From contig NW_020312817.1 of NCBI RefSeq assembly GCF_003265705.1, positions 51,683,504 to 51,747,503 on the forward strand: a stretch of 64,000 nucleotides of DNA, read 5' to 3'. Below, in pieces: positions 1 to 12,403 of the stretch. Below the pieces are notes generated by a model. The model did no database searches, had not been told where the DNA came from, and worked only from the letters and a program-made list of their open reading frames with translations. The first letter of the stretch is position 1. Every line of letters starts with the position of its first letter. The DNA is from Callorhinus ursinus. Lineage: Eukaryota > Chordata > Mammalia > Carnivora > Otariidae. The translations under genes were made by a program, and so were the position numbers.

Positions 1-559
1 TAAACTACCGTTCCCTCATTTGTGATGGGCAGAGGCTCAACCAGAGCTGTGGACAGAGATCAAGCCCAGCCTGGCCCTCCAGGAGCTAAGTATGCTAGGA
101 GAGACACAGACGACATACTGCCTAATTAGAGTCTCCCAGAAGCAGGCCTTGAAATAAGGATTTGAGCTGAGTAGTTTATTTGAAAGGTGTTTCCAGGAAC
201 CATCAATACTGGAGCAGGAACATGGGACAGGGAATAGAGGGTGGTCAACGAGTGCCCTAACACGCCAGCAACTAGAATCTAATTCTACTGGGGATTTTCT
301 GGGGGCCAACATAAGACACCCACTCAGTTATTTTACCCAAGGGTGAGGGAGCTAGGTGTTTATTGGTTGAGAACTATTTTTAGGGAGTGTTAATACTCCC
401 ATACTTCTAGCCTGCTACACAGAGAACAAAGCTACTGGTAACCAGATAAACCCTGTAGGAAAATAAGTGTGAGAGCTGTTCGTTGGCAGTTGAACCAGAA
501 TGCACTAAAATGGAAAGGGCAAGAAGATATAAGCACCAAAAGCATCTGTTATAATGTAC
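1..559. other. Unassigned AT-moderate DNA, no gene
   Basis: No open frame longer than about 90 codons and no repeat that I can name with confidence. The stretch around 130-215 (cassette reading like 'tctcccagaagcaggcctt...tttatttgaaaggtgtttccagga') resembles a widespread ancient LTR-type sequence, but I cannot assign it. Confidence 0.4.
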
Positions 560-1340
560 TATGGAGTTTGCTTAAAGGAGGCAGAGATCAGGAATGTCTC
601 CTATAGGAGTTAAGTTTAGGTAGCTTTTGAAGGCTGGGTAAGGTTTGAAAAAGCCAGAAACAAGGAAGAGGCATTCAAGGATAGGGGAAAACAAGAGTAA
701 GTTTGTGGAAGTGAGGCCACAAGAACGGTAGAATCTTAGAAGAGTCATGGGTTGAGAAAATTTGCTAGGTGATATATAACCCATGGAAGTTATGGGAAGA
801 TTAGAGATCTGGGCATGAGTGGAAACTGATGTGGTGCTGTCTGTGGTAGGACCAAGGCAGGAGTTAGGAGAAAGATGATGAGTAGAGGTTTGGGTACATT
901 GAATTTGTGTTCTCTATGAGTCATCCAGGCGGAGATGTCTGGTTGGTGGTGGCACATATGGGCCTGAGCTGGGGTGAGAAGCCTGAGTTGGGGGTGGAAA
1001 CTCAAGAGTCACCTGCTTATAGGTGGAAGTCAAAGCATGGGATTGGTGAGACCACCAGAAAAAAAAAAAAAAGGGACTGATAGAAGGGTCAAGGAGAATA
1101 TGAGGAAAAGTGGGAAAATACATACACTTTGGAAATGGAAAAAAGGAAGAGATATAAAGCAGAGAAAGAAATGAAGAATCAGCAAAATTAAGAAGCTAAA
1201 GGAGGAAGTGTTTTAACAAGGAGGTGAAGAACAATAAAATATTCTGCCAAAGACAAGCTGGACAACGGCTATAGATGCAGCATTAGAGAAAGCAGAAGTG
1301 TTCCTGGGGTACAGTGGGAGGGGAAGTCTGATGGTAAAGA
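560..1340 (-). repeat. LINE L2 fragment, minus strand
   Basis: The + strand shows the reverse-complement signature of L2 3' regions: purine-rich text with 'gggaagattagagatctggg', then 'catccaggcggagatgtctgg' near 925-945. It is worn, with no open frame. A run of 14 A at 1059-1072 interrupts it. L2 was active before placental radiation, so this is a neutral fossil. Confidence 0.65.
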
Positions 1341-1479
1341 CTCCTGAATAGGATTCATGATCCACCAATCTTCCTCTGTTTTGTGATTAAGTTGAGAATT
1401 AGGGCATTAACTGAAAGGAAGCACAGATAATGGAAGGCATTTTTTTAAAGAAGGAAAGAGGTGGCATTTTAATATATAC

Positions 1480-1600
1480 TGAGTAATATTTAATATTAAT
1501 AACATAATATTCTAATGTCTGTTATAATATCAATACTATATTAATATAAGTATATCAATATATAATAATAAATCATACACACACACATACATATATAATG
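1480..1600. repeat. AT-rich low-complexity tract with short (CA)n
   Basis: Irregular AT/TAATA runs end in a short CA run at about 1577-1588. Low sequence complexity, no coding content. Confidence 0.8.
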
Positions 1601-1602
1601 AT

Positions 1603-1805
1603 AGAAAGCCTGGGCTATGGCATCTATTAAACTTAGGATATGGCCTGTCTATGAAACTTATAACTGTGTGACTTTGAGAAAATTACTTAACTTCTCTGAG
1701 CTTTTCTTTTCTTATATGTAAAAATGAGGGTAATATTTGTCTTTAGGGTTGCTCTGGGAATTAAATGAGAATGCAGTATTCAGTAGATATAGAGTGTTCA
1801 GCTGA
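1603..1805 (+). repeat. MIR SINE, plus strand
   Basis: The core reads 'ctgtgtgactttgagaaaattacttaacttctctgagc', followed by 'tatgtaaaaatgagggtaatat' and 'attaaatgagaatgcagta'. This is the MIR order: tRNA-unrelated core, then the 'cttcatctgtaaaatgggg' region, then the 'ggattaaatgagat' region. Confidence 0.85.
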
Positions 1806-2199
1806 AAGCCTAAATTATCTTCAAAAACATTGTTTCTCTTTATTTGTTTGTTTTTCCATTATGTGAAAGAGGTTAGCTGGGTTCTCACCAAGATAAGAGA
1901 TTATGTTTTGGATGGTTTCATATCATAAAGGTTTCTAAAACTCAGAAATTAAGAAGCTTCAGTTTTAATGCTCAACTGTAAATAACAGAGCAGACATGGC
2001 CCCATGAATGTTAGGGAGTTGGAATTTATTATCCTTCATAATGCCAGAATCTTGGGATATATCCTTAGTACAAGAATAGAATAATATTCAACTACCTACT
2101 TTCTCTGTCTATGATCTAGATGTGGAAAAAAAATTAACCTCTGAGAATGTTTAACCATTCACCTGCCCTCATGAAAGTTTGGGTTTCATGTTTGCATTC

Positions 2200-3340
2200 T
2201 TTGCAGGATTTTCATGAAACAAATTTCTATCCCAGGCATATCCCTAGGATGTCTCGCAGAAGCAAATAAAATCTTTAAAGAACAAATATTCAACCCAGAT
2301 TCCACATGATGCCTATAAATAAAGACCTTCTGAAGATTAAACTCAGAAGGAAAAAATTCTGTCAGGATCAAGAGTTAGTAAGCAAAACAAGTAGTTGGAT
2401 TATACTGTTAAGATTTCAGATAATATAACTACCAAATAAATAGTGTGAAATAAACATTTTAATTATCAAAGACAAAAAATTAAATATATGAGAAAAGAAC
2501 AAAATGCTCCCTAAGAAATATCAGATGAGTTTGAAAAAAAACAAGTAGAACTTCTAGAAATGAAAAATAGAATCATCAAAATTAAAAACTCAGTGAATGG
2601 GCATATTAAACACAGCTGAAGAGAGGACCAGTAAACTGGAAGTCATTTCTGAATTGCAGTACCCAAAAATTTCAGGACAGAAAGAAACACAAATGGGCAA
2701 TATAGTGAGAGTTTCAGAAATATGGAAGATAGAATGAGAAAATACATGTTTCTAATCAAAGTTTCTAAATGGGAGAACAGAGAATGAAGGAGAGGCTTTA
2801 TTTGAAGATAATGGCTAAGAACCTTCCAAGTTCTTGATGAAAGATATAACTCATATTCAAGAAATAACCACTTCAAAAGGGAGATATCAAAATAAATCCA
2901 TATCTAGACACAACAGACTGAAATTGCAGAACCCAAAAGATAATGAGGAGATATTAAAAGTAGCCAGAAGAAAAAAGATTACTCACAAAGGATCAACACT
3001 TAAACAGTCAGCAGACTTCCATCAGCAACAAAAGAAGTCAATTAACAAGTGGGGCATCTTCAAAGTAATAAACCCTGCAATTCATTCAATGTCAACTAAA
3101 ATTCCACACTCAGTTACCATAAAAGTCAAAAACTAAAATGAAATAATATTTTCATAAAGGTACAGGGAGTATACTACAGAAGGGTGCCTTTCAGGAGGAA
3201 AGAAATTGTACCCAGAGGTTAGCAATGGGATGGGAGAAACTATAATGAGCAAAGAAACTGATCAGCATGTAGGTGAATCTAAACAAGTATCAAATCTATA
3301 AAACAATAATTATTGTGATGGTTAACTTTGGGGTATTACA
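2200..3340 (+). repeat. Ancient LINE-1 (L1M/HAL1-type) 5'/ORF1 remnant
   Basis: The stretch follows the order of old mammalian L1: an A-rich leader, 'atggaagatagaatgagaa' near 2724, 'gataatggctaagaaccttcc' near 2809, then a recognisable ORF1 C-terminal half. Decay and stops rule out function. The subfamily was not determined. Confidence 0.75.
2834..3136 (+). pseudogene. Decayed LINE-1 ORF1p C-terminal region
   Basis: A 100-codon open stretch has the residue order of the ORF1p RRM and C-terminal domains: an IQE element near residue 8, an SRH (from PRH) motif near residue 24, an EILKVARRKK helix near residue 39, a KGS turn, a SADF motif, then W-GIFKV near residues 73-79. ORF1p is the RNA-binding chaperone of the L1 ribonucleoprotein. 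The coiled-coil N-terminus is not open here, and after the FKV element the frame loses similarity and ends early. The open stretch is chance survival, not a gene. Confidence 0.7.
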
Positions 3341-4021
3341 TAAGTGGGAATGAAATACTGGAAAATAACATTAATAAAATTTTGGGGGTGCTTGGTCTTC
3401 GTACTGTTTAGAAAAAGAGTTTATAGGTTGAGTAACTTTAGACTTTGTCACAGAGTAATGTAAAGAAAATGTAAGTCTCACAAAACAGAAATAAATATGT
3501 ATCTTTCAAATAAGATAAATGCACATCTACCAACTTTGGGCTGCCTACCTTTAGGCTTCTCTCATAGGGGAAAGTAAACAGATTTTCATTTAAGGCATTT
3601 AAGTTGGATTGCTAGTAAGCACTGCCAAATCTAATATTAACTGATATAATTGTTCAATAATATTTCTTCACCAGTATACAACAAAGATCCAATTTGGAAG
3701 GAACAATTTCTATTTTGTCCCCTCCTATACTTTGGAACTAGGTGCAGTGCTTATCCAAATTGGATTCATGCAAAGAAGGGAGGGAAGGTAGAAGAAAAAG
3801 AAGGAAGATAGGGAGGGGAGAAGGAAGGCTATCTACAGACTTAACTAATGAATCAGTGTCAGCATGAAGAAGGATTTTAGCGTTCAAAGTCCTGTCTTCC
3901 TCAATTTTTTAATCAATAATTTGGATTAGAATAATGACAGAATGCTAACTTGACAGATGCTATATGATAGGATTAACTAATGCATTCGGTGATAGAATCA
4001 GGACCAAAAATCTTGACTGAC
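3341..4021. other. Unassigned AT-rich DNA with a purine-rich patch
   Basis: No gene and no repeat family identified. A GA-rich patch lies at about 3773-3830 (repeated gga/gaa units). Confidence 0.5.
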
Positions 4022-4517
4022 TGTGGTAGGCAGAACAATGCCCCCCACCAAAAAAAATGTCCAAGTTCTATTCCCTGGAACCCATGAATATGTAACCTTA
4101 CATGGAAAAAGGGACTTTGTAGGTGTCATTACATTAAAAACCTTGAGAAGAGGAGACTATTCTGGATTATCTGGGTGGGCCCAATGTAATCACAAAAATC
4201 CTTTGAAGAGTTGAAGAAGGAGATATGATGACAGAAGTAGAGTCAAAGAGAGGTTTGAAGATGCTATGTTGCTGGCTTTGAAGTTGGGGGAAGAGATCAT
4301 GAGTCAAGGAAACCTCTAGAAGCTGGAAAAGGCAAGGAACCTGATTTCCTCCTAAAGCCTCCAGAGTTATGAAGCTCTACCTACACTTTGATTTTAGTTC
4401 AGTGAAACCCGTTTTAGATTTCTGATCCCCAGAATTATAAGATAATAAATTTATGTTGTTCTAAGCCACCAAGATTGTGATAATTTGTTAGAGCAGCAAT
4501 AGAAAACTAATAAAGTC
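4022..4517 (+). mobile_element. MLT1-type MaLR solo LTR
   Basis: The element begins 'tgtggtaggcagaacaatg', carries 'ggactttgtaggtgtcatta', 'tctgggtgggcccaatgtaatcac', 'ctctagaagctggaaaaggca' and the polyadenylation region 'agataataaatttatgttgtt', and ends 'caatagaaaactaata'. This is the complete order of an MLT1 LTR of the ERVL-MaLR group. No internal retroviral sequence follows, so it is a solo LTR. A 63-codon frame at 4023-4214 is a by-product. Confidence 0.88.
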
Positions 4518-6884
4518 GCTGAAAGTATAAGATGGTCTAACAAAGTAAAGTATTTAAAAATGTAGATTTAATATACAATTTTATATCAAGGTCAAAGAAA
4601 ACAGCCAAATTCAGATTGCCAAGGATATAGGAGACTACTTTATGATGTGTAAAGGGCCTTAAGAATTTTAATTGACTACAACTTTAGTAGGAAACAAATA
4701 AATGAAAAAAACACACACCAAAAAATGTGCTTGGAATGAAGAAATGGAAGTGCCATGTCATTGAGAAGGGTCCTGCGGGACATCATCATTGATGCACAGT
4801 GGTCAGTGGTGAGCTCAACGCTTTAACAAGAATGTTGGCAAACAGAAAGAACTTCTCAATGGGGAGGGATCTAGAAAGCATATTAAAAAAAAAACAACTA
4901 TGTTTGAAAATTTTATCAAAATAAGAGAAAATCTAAGATATATCATTTTCTTAAAGGATGGTACTTATTCTCTGTCATCCCTAAGGGTGGAACTCAAACC
5001 ACAGAGCTCCAAGGGGATCTTTTCCAATTCCACATGAAAAAGAAATCTTTCACCCTCTAAGTGGTCCTGAGATAGGATAGATTTCTTTGGGAGTGTTCTG
5101 TGATTCCTGCTCCTAGATGTATCTGAACATAGTCTGGACATGTTTTTTAAGTTCCCTTCCAGCCCTTGGAGACTGTGCCCCTTGAGTGGGAGATGAGGTA
5201 GGTATGGGGTCATGGAAAGAAGAGAGAGGACTCTACTTTCTCACCCAGCCCTTTCACCTCTATTCAAGCCACAACTGCAGAAAGAAACCTGGATAGTTAG
5301 AATTTTGCCTCCATCTTGGAGAACCCAAAATCCTACTGATAAAGAAGGCCTTGAGTCCTTTCCAGGCGATTCATCCCCACTCCCTCCTCAAAGCTCCCCT
5401 CACCAAATAACAACACAACAAAACAAAAAGCTTTCAAATTGAGAAAATGTAGTATTTTCTGGGCTCTTGTGCCAGTTCTCAGAAAAAAAAAAAATGGAGC
5501 ACCAAAATGAACAGCTCACTCATCATAGAGCCTAGCTCCTCTTGCTCATAAAGAAGGAAGGTCCCCATTTCCCCGATCTTTTGAGTACTCTGCACCCATT
5601 CCCTAGGGAACCCCAGGACTGTGGGGCAGGACTAAGGGAACTCCTTTCCCAAGTGAGACACAGCACCTGATCTCAGGGATGGCTCAGGGCTCAGGGCTCT
5701 GCCTTCCTCTTGCCAGGTCTTCCTCTAACCAAGCCTTAACATCTGCATGAAGAGGGATCAGATAAGGGGCACAGATTGATGAAAAGGTGGACAGCTCAAG
5801 CAGGATCAGGGAACGGGGGGGGGGTTCCAGGCGGCAGTGGGGGGTAGAGCAGTAAACATATCCTTCCTGGAATGGACTTAAAGTCACAGATTAGTAGTTT
5901 CAGTCCTACACATGGCATCCCCCACTATTGCCAACTTTAAGGGAATTTCCACCTCCCCTTTGCCCCCCAGTTCACCCTCCACCCCTGCCCAGTCCCTAGG
6001 ATGGGTGGGAAGGGAACTATGGAAATTCCCTTTTCAGGAACATAGGGGTGACCTAGAGAGCAGAGGCTGGTGGAAACAAAGGGAATACTAAAAGCTGAGA
6101 AGGACCCCTTGGCTTCCTGCCCCTCACTTTCATCCTTAGCCAGGGAATCCTCTGAAAAGAGAAGGGACTCACCAGATCCATGTGCAGGTGCTGAATTTTC
6201 CCAAGGCCTCCAGCCCACCCTCTTCCAGTCCCCCAGCCAGCCCATCCCACTGGGGAGTCAGAAGGCCCAGCCGACAGCTGGGTTGTGCAATCAGCAGCCC
6301 AGATGTGGCTGGGACTCTGGCTTGCGGCAGCTGCCTCTGTCATCACCCAGGGCCTATGGCCTTCATTTCACCCTCGAGCTGTATTCTAGCAACATTCCTG
6401 TCCCCATCCCAGACAGGCCGCACCCCAGCCACCATCCTCCTCCAGCAGCTCCAGAGAAGACTTGGCGGCCGAGAATCACAGGCCCAGCTCAGCCGTACTG
6501 TGCTGTGCTACCCGTGGGGGAGGCCTTACCCTCCCTGGGCCTCAGCAGATATGTGCTGAAGTTTAAGACCTAAGTCCTCTACTGAATTTCCTCCTCATTC
6601 CTGAGGACTTTGAGTTTATTGATGTATTTTTTTTGGCTCCCCACAGGAACTGGATAAAATATAAAACCTCTTTTATTGCCCTTGGGTATTCTAACCAGGG
6701 CAAGGTCACATCCCATTCCGCAGCTACCATGACCACCTCGGGTGTGGTCAATCATCAGGCAATGCCATTGATTCTTTGGCTTCAGAATTGGCAGTCAGAC
6801 TTATAACAATCTCAGCCTACTCTTTGCTTCACCCAGGACTGCCTGGCTTAGAGAAGATGCACTGTAGTTACTTGCTACATGGAA
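4518..6884. other. Unassigned intergenic DNA, no supported gene
   Basis: GC content rises after about 5.2 kb. Open frames up to 167 codons (6070-6573, +) overlap others on both strands, are rich in Ser and Pro, and match nothing I know. A G10 run lies at about 5815-5824. No promoter or splice structure can be supported. Confidence 0.5.
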
Positions 6885-6985
6885 AAATGAAATAAAGATT
6901 CACAGGGAGAGTTGCCTGAGGTTGTACAGAAAACCAGTGGCAGACACAGGGTTAAAGACCACGTGTTAGGTCTTTAAGCAGAATC
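6885..6985 (-). repeat. MIR SINE fragment, minus strand
   Basis: The complement of a MIR core is visible: 'cacagggagagttgcctgaggttgtacag' then 'cagtggcagacacagggttaaa'. Diverged and truncated. Confidence 0.55.
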
Positions 6986-7020
6986 CTTTCCCCCACACCA
7001 GACTCTTGGACTTCATCACT

Positions 7021-7292
7021 GTGATGACACTGGTAGTGGTAGTGATGATGATGACAGTGGTCATGATGGTGGTGATGGTGGTGGTGGTAGTGATGATGGT
7101 GGTGATGGTGGTGGTCCCAATGATGGCAGTAATGATGGTGATGATGGAGGTGAAGATGTGATTAAGGTGGTGAAAGTGGTGATGGTAGTCAAGGTGACGA
7201 AGTGGGGATAATGACGATGATGATGGTTAAGGTAGTCATAGTAGTGATGGTGGTGGTGCTGGTGATGATGGTAATCATGGCAATGATGCCTT
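7021..7292 (+). repeat. Imperfect GAT/GGT trinucleotide array
   Basis: About 270 bases of interspersed 'gatgat', 'ggtggt' and 'gtagtg' units with point changes, all on one strand. The complement encodes a chance His-rich frame (7061-7327), which is an artefact of CAC/CAT codons. A matching array in the opposite sense lies at 29821-30250. Confidence 0.9.
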
Positions 7293-7399
7293 GATGTGAT
7301 AATGAAGACAGATCCCCCTTCTCTCAAGGAATTCTCTTTAGGAATTCATAGTTCATTCCAATAATTTTGGCTCTACTCTTCAGCTTTGGAATGATTCAG

Positions 7400-7880
7400 T
7401 ATCAGAGGCCTTACTCTAATATTTCTTCAGCAGCAGAAATCAAGCCTCGAGAGGCAGCCATGCAAACGCACTGCTCGGAACTCCTGTTCTGATGAGCATA
7501 TGGAAAGACGGCTCCAGCTGCTGCCCTGCTGGATCTGCCACAGTGTTTGTGCTGAGGCCATGCTTCCCAGGGGTTACTGCAGCCACGATGAGACCCAGCA
7601 GGGGCACTCAGGCTGGCCCATTCCTGGAGATGCAGGACTTTTCGGCCAGCTGACTGCAGCCAAGGGACACCCGTCAGGCTCCTCGTCCCGACTGAGACTT
7701 TGTTGTAACTGCACTGCAGTCTCGGATTCCTCCCCCCGCCCAGTCCTCCTTCTGTTCCTCTGTCCTTCACCAGGGGCAGATCTGCACTGCCATGTGAAGG
7801 CTCATCTCACCTTCTCTAGCTCCCTTTCCTTTACCATTCGCAGGCATTTCTCCCAAGAAATCTCTTTCATGTCTACTCAT
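7400..7880 (+). mobile_element. Possible ancient ERVL-type LTR remnant
   Basis: The text 'ctggcccattcctggagatgca', 'ccagctgactgcagccaagggacacc', 'gactgagactttgttgtaactgcactgcagtctcgg' and the following pyrimidine tract match my memory of a mammal-wide LTR consensus. I cannot name the family. Overlapping frames on both strands at 7411-7925 are therefore not taken as genes. Confidence 0.4.
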
Positions 7881-9765
7881 GTCTTGCAAGATTTGCAGAA
7901 GACCCAAACTCATACACCTGAATGATCAAGCTGGGTTATACCACTGTGGTACAAATAAAAATAATAGAGAAAACATTTTAACAACGAGACAGGTTTTCTT
8001 CTCTGACCTGCAAACTGTCTCTGAGGACATTTCCAGGCTGGAATGTGTTGTATGCCTTGAGCCAGGAAGTAAATTCCCCTCTGGAGGATTAAATCCTTGC
8101 TGGGGACTTGAAATGGAGTGGAGAGATGGGAGGAAGGCGGGGGAAGCCCAGGACAAAGACCTTGAGATGGGATGAGCTTGATACTTTCCTGGGATGGGGA
8201 TCCGTCCCTATTGAGTGGAGTGGAGGAAGGGAGAAGCTAAAGCTGAACAGGAGGAGGGGACGAGGTGGGGACTGGGAAGCCAAAGAGAGGACCTGAGATT
8301 TGATGAGACAAGAAAAGAGGTGACACAGAAGACTCTCCAATGGGTGGGAAGTGGCCGTGTGGAGCAGCAGGGTAAGAATGGCTTGCAGGAAGAGATCATC
8401 TGAGGCTGCTGGGCTCATCCATCCAAGCATCAATGAGAGCCAAGATCGAAGTGGTGGGTATAGCGTCAGTGCCAAAGACAGACTGAGAAAGAATGAATCT
8501 GTCTTGTCATCTCACTGGATAGAAAGAAACATTAAAGAGGAGGTGAGGGGCCTAAGGGGCGTCCAGTCTGGAGAGTAGAGATTGATACCTCTGACGGGAA
8601 CAAGATGACTGAAAGGAGTTATGCTCCAGAGGGAAGATTATGAGTTGGTTTGGGTCCTGTTTTTTTTTTCCCCAGTAGTCATGTCTACGAGGGACTTGAA
8701 AATGTGGGCCTAGAAGGCAAAGAAGCAAATGAGATTTCCGCCAGGAGTGACAGGGTGTGCTGCCCATGCTGCAACAGGTCTAGCGGTGGAGGGAAGGCAG
8801 GATCCAGGCCAGCGACAGAGGGGGAGTGAGTGAGCAGGCAGGCAGGGAGATGAGAAGGGCAGAGTCCCCTATAACCAGGACAGTCCCGAAAGCTGGCTCT
8901 GATAGCCCAGGTCCCTCCACAGCCTCCCAGCCGGAGGGGTGCCCCTGTGGGCCCCGAAGGGAAATGGGTACAGGCCTTTGGGGGGTTCTCACAACCACAG
9001 AGGGTCATGGCAGAACAGAGGGGTGCCATTTTGGCAGAGCTCGGGACTGCTGAGCCTGCCCCGGGGGCAGCCTCCTGCACGCCCCTCCTGTGGGCCAGTG
9101 GACACGTCGCTCTCCTAGGGTCAGCGCCGGGGCAGCAGCAGCCTCCGTGTGAGGTGGTGGTGCCGGCGTCTGCTTCCCTGGAACAGGGACTAGGAAAACA
9201 GATGACCTCAGGCAGAAAGCTCTCAAGATCGTTGCTTAGAAGAGGGCGGAAAAGAGGAGGCTAAAAATACATGCAGACCCAAATTCTCTACCTCTCCGGA
9301 AAAATTCCAGGCAGAGTGTCTTACAAATGTATCTGACGCAGACCCCTGCCATCGGCTGTTCCCACACCAGCCTTTTCCTCACACTCTTCTCTGGCTTGCA
9401 CACCTGCCCTCCACCCAGGCCTGGCTCCTCTCCATCCCGGGTGCAGGCTGGGCTCCTTCCTGCCTTGCACCTCTGCCCACATTCTCCCCTCCACCTGGAG
9501 CACCAGTCTCCACCTCCCACCCTTGGAAGAGAGCTTACCCCCAACTTGTCCAGGACTCATGGAACAGATCCCCTCGAACCTTCTCCAGGGAGGCTCCAAG
9601 GCCACTTGCCACTTCGGAGTTCCCAGACCAAGAACCTGAACCACACAATTGACCATCGGATGGCCTGTCTTTCCCTCAATTTCTGAAAGTTAGACTGACC
9701 CCTGATAGCCATAATAAAATCTTCCTAATGGGGCCAGGGAGAGGAGGACTTCTGTATTTTTTCAT
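7881..9765. other. Unassigned DNA with mild CpG enrichment near 9.0-9.2 kb
   Basis: There are many overlapping short frames on both strands (up to 131 codons) with no recognisable domain. CpG is locally more common at about 9100-9175. No promoter element or splice pattern can be defended. Confidence 0.45.
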
Positions 9766-9820
9766 TTTATCTCCAAAGGCATAATGGGTGCTTAATAAAT
9801 GTTTGTAATCAATCGAATAC
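9766..9820 (+). repeat. L2/MIR-type 3' tail
   Basis: The text 'cataatgggtgcttaataaatgtttgtaatcaatcgaa' is the conserved 3' end shared by L2-type elements. The body upstream is too diverged to delimit. Confidence 0.55.
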
Positions 9821-11504
9821 AAAGAAAGGGTTCGTCCACTTGAAAGTTTTCAACTTCTTAGTGATAGGAATGAGAGGGTGGGAAGGAAACTTGGAGGGTA
9901 TGCAGACTAGGGGAGGGACAGGAGCTTCATCCCCGTGTGGTGGGGGGGGGGAGAGGAGAGAGAGAGCTTGCACCTGCTCTCCTGTATGCTGTGCATGGGA
10001 GGCTCTGTACCAAACTAATTGAAAGAGCTAGACTGTTTGAGATGACTAATAATTCCTGGGGTTCTCAAAACAGCCCTAGATACCCTGAAGAGCCAGTGCC
10101 CCTATATTTTGTGCCACACAGGCTAGGTCTTGCCCTGAGCCTCCTCACTTTGGAGATCCAGGAACTCTGCTCGCAGGACTCCAGAGCAGAGGCTTTGGTC
10201 CGGTTGCTGCTATCGTGACTCTGATTACTGTTCTTCAGTGCCAGGGGTGAGGATACATGGAGTTGAGGGTGTGTCTAATGGCTGGTCAAGTTTTTTACAA
10301 CTGCTTTTCTCACAGGCCCCTCTCCTTCCCACTGCCTCTGTCCAGCTGCCTCCTCTTCATCTGGAAGTCTTTGAACGACAGAAGCCCTGAGCCTAGCAGA
10401 AAATCTGACCCTCAGTAAGTACCCTAAAGATGCAGGTGGATGGAAGAAAGGAAAGGAGAGAAGGAGGGAAGACAGGAGAAGAACATTAGTTTTTAGATCT
10501 AAAGCTTCTGGCAGAAGGACAGTAAATTAAAAAAAATTAAGGAATAAAATATGTCGACTTTCTGCAGCACAATTTGGTATAACTGGGGCATGCGATCGGC
10601 ACAGTGGCTCACAAAGACATCGACTGATTGCAGTTTTAATAAAGAGACTGTAGATTACAGTCAAAACAGTAAACATTAAGCCTTTGGATATGCAGGGGGA
10701 GGCACACGATTCAGACCCCCACGGTTCAGCTTGGCTTACAGAGGGGGGTTCACCCCAGCCTCTCACCAATCTAGGGAATGCCAGCGGGGGGGGTGGGGGG
10801 ACCTGGGACCTTGTTGTCATCTCCCTCTTATTTGCCCCTTAGTAGAAGAGCTGCCGATCTCAGAGCTGGATGCTCCCCCGGCCAGGTTCCAGAGCGGGTG
10901 GCGGGCTTACTCAGGGCCACCTCCTTCCCTCCTTCCTGGGACTCAGCCCTCCTAGGTAGGTCGAGCCAGCCTCCTGCCAACTCTCACTTGCAATGCTCTA
11001 ACCTGGCTCCCAGGAACAAAGGCAGCCATGTCCTTCACGCTGGGTGCACAAGGCACGCCCAGCCTCCAGAGGGATGCGGGCATGGATGCAGAGTCTGTCA
11101 CGCAGGGCTGACACACCGACACGCAGGGATTCGGGAACACGAAGGTCCTGTCTGGTTTCCAGGCCGAGCCTCCTTTCCAGCCTAGCGTATGGGAGCAGCC
11201 CCGCCCTGAGGGGATGCTGAGCACTCGTGCAGAGATGAGGAAGCTACTATTTTGTTTCCCTTTTGGATTTTATCCTTATGTTCAAGCCTCCCTTGGCAGG
11301 AAACCTAGAAGGAAGGGAGGTGAGCAGTAGGATCCAGGCTCCAAACCTCCCTGGAACCCCTCACAAGGGGCCAACACAACAGCAACTCAGCCAAGATGCT
11401 AAAGATGCCATTCTCAAGGTCACACTTTCCCTGTGTCCCGGCCACTCCGCAAAGTTCTGCCCACAGGCAGAGTGATAAGGTGCAGAAAACAGGCCGGGAG
11501 AGAG
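9821..11504. other. Unassigned DNA with poly-G tracts
   Basis: G runs lie at about 9942-9950 and 10785-10800. The latter has the form G8-T-G6 and could form a quadruplex. The part at 10500-10720 is less GC-rich and free of recognised repeats. No gene is supported; overlapping frames of up to 135 codons at 10.7-11.2 kb resemble nothing. Confidence 0.45.
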
Positions 11505-11605
11505 GAGACTTGAGATTTCGTCCTGGCTCTGCCCCCGAGGGGATCCTTCCTCTTGCACGGCTTTGGTCCCCTCACAAACAGAATGAGAAGATGGGTCTCG
11601 AAACC
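11505..11605 (+). repeat. Probable MIR fragment
   Basis: The text 'acttgagatttcgtcctggctctgcc', then 'acaaacagaatgagaagatggg', keeps the MIR order 'gagttctagtcctggctctgcc...catctgtaaaatggg'. Heavily diverged. Confidence 0.45.
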
Positions 11606-12059
11606 CCCCGAGCATCCTGATGGTTGGAATTCGGTTTGATGCCTGCAGCCTTGTGTGCACCACAGACACCGAGGGAACGTAATGGCAGCGTGCTGAGGCT
11701 GAGAGAGAAAACTCACATGTGGGAACCAACCAGAGACAAATGCTAGGCAGTTTGATGGAATGCCTGGGTGAGTGGATCAGACCAGCAGTGCCTGGTTTGC
11801 GGGCTGGAACTCTTGCAAAGGAGCTGTATATCCATATGCCCTACAAGCACCAGCCGAAGACTGAAGAAATAATACAACTTGCACATGTATGTGTGACTAT
11901 TTTTCAAATCATCGATGCTGCTGTCATGAATGAAACACAGATTCGCTAGAAAGTGGGCCTGCATGCGAACCGTCTGTAGGTTACTAACCCTCATCTCCAG
12001 CGGCAGACCTTATAAAGACAACTGCTATTTACAGTGAAATAAAATCATATCTGGGCTCT

Positions 12060-12235
12060 CCTTTAAAATACTCAAGGGGAGAAAAGGCAGGGGGTGGACA
12101 AAACGAGGGGAAAATGTTAATAATTATTGAAGCTGGATGATGAGTACATGGGGGGCTATGATACTGTTGTCTCTACTTTTGTACGTTTGAAATTTTCCAT
12201 AATAAATTTTTTCTAAAAAGTATAAATGCTCTTCT
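12060..12235 (+). repeat. Old LINE-1 3' end
   Basis: The text 'aaatgttaataattattgaagctggatgatgagtacatgggg', then 'tacgtttgaaattttccataataaat', follows the 3'-UTR ending of old L1M elements, including the terminal AATAAA-like signal. Confidence 0.65.
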
Positions 12236-12261
12236 GTGGTCATGCATGGAATCTTTTGACA

Positions 12262-12295
12262 GGGGTTCTTTGTGGAAAGGGGTTCTTTGTGGAAA
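12262..12295 (+). repeat. 17-bp tandem duplication (two copies)
   Basis: The unit ggggttctttgtggaaa occurs twice head to tail without mismatch at 12262-12278 and 12279-12295. Confidence 0.95.
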
Positions 12296-12370
12296 GCTGT
12301 TACATTGTTAAGGTGGGAAAAGCAGCTATAAAGCCATATGTAAGTATGACTTCAATTCTTTTTCTTTAAA

Positions 12371-12372
<2 letters not shown>

Positions 12373-12403
<31 letters not shown>

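Noticed and set aside
6070..6573. 167-codon plus-strand frame
   Set aside because: Overlapped by frames on both strands, no domain and no sign of splice sites or a promoter.
7061..7327. His-rich minus-strand frame (88 codons)
   Set aside because: It is the complement of the GAT/GGT array; the His run comes from CAC/CAT units.
10060..10230. Possible MIR in complement
   Set aside because: Only a few words fit the consensus and the order is not convincing.
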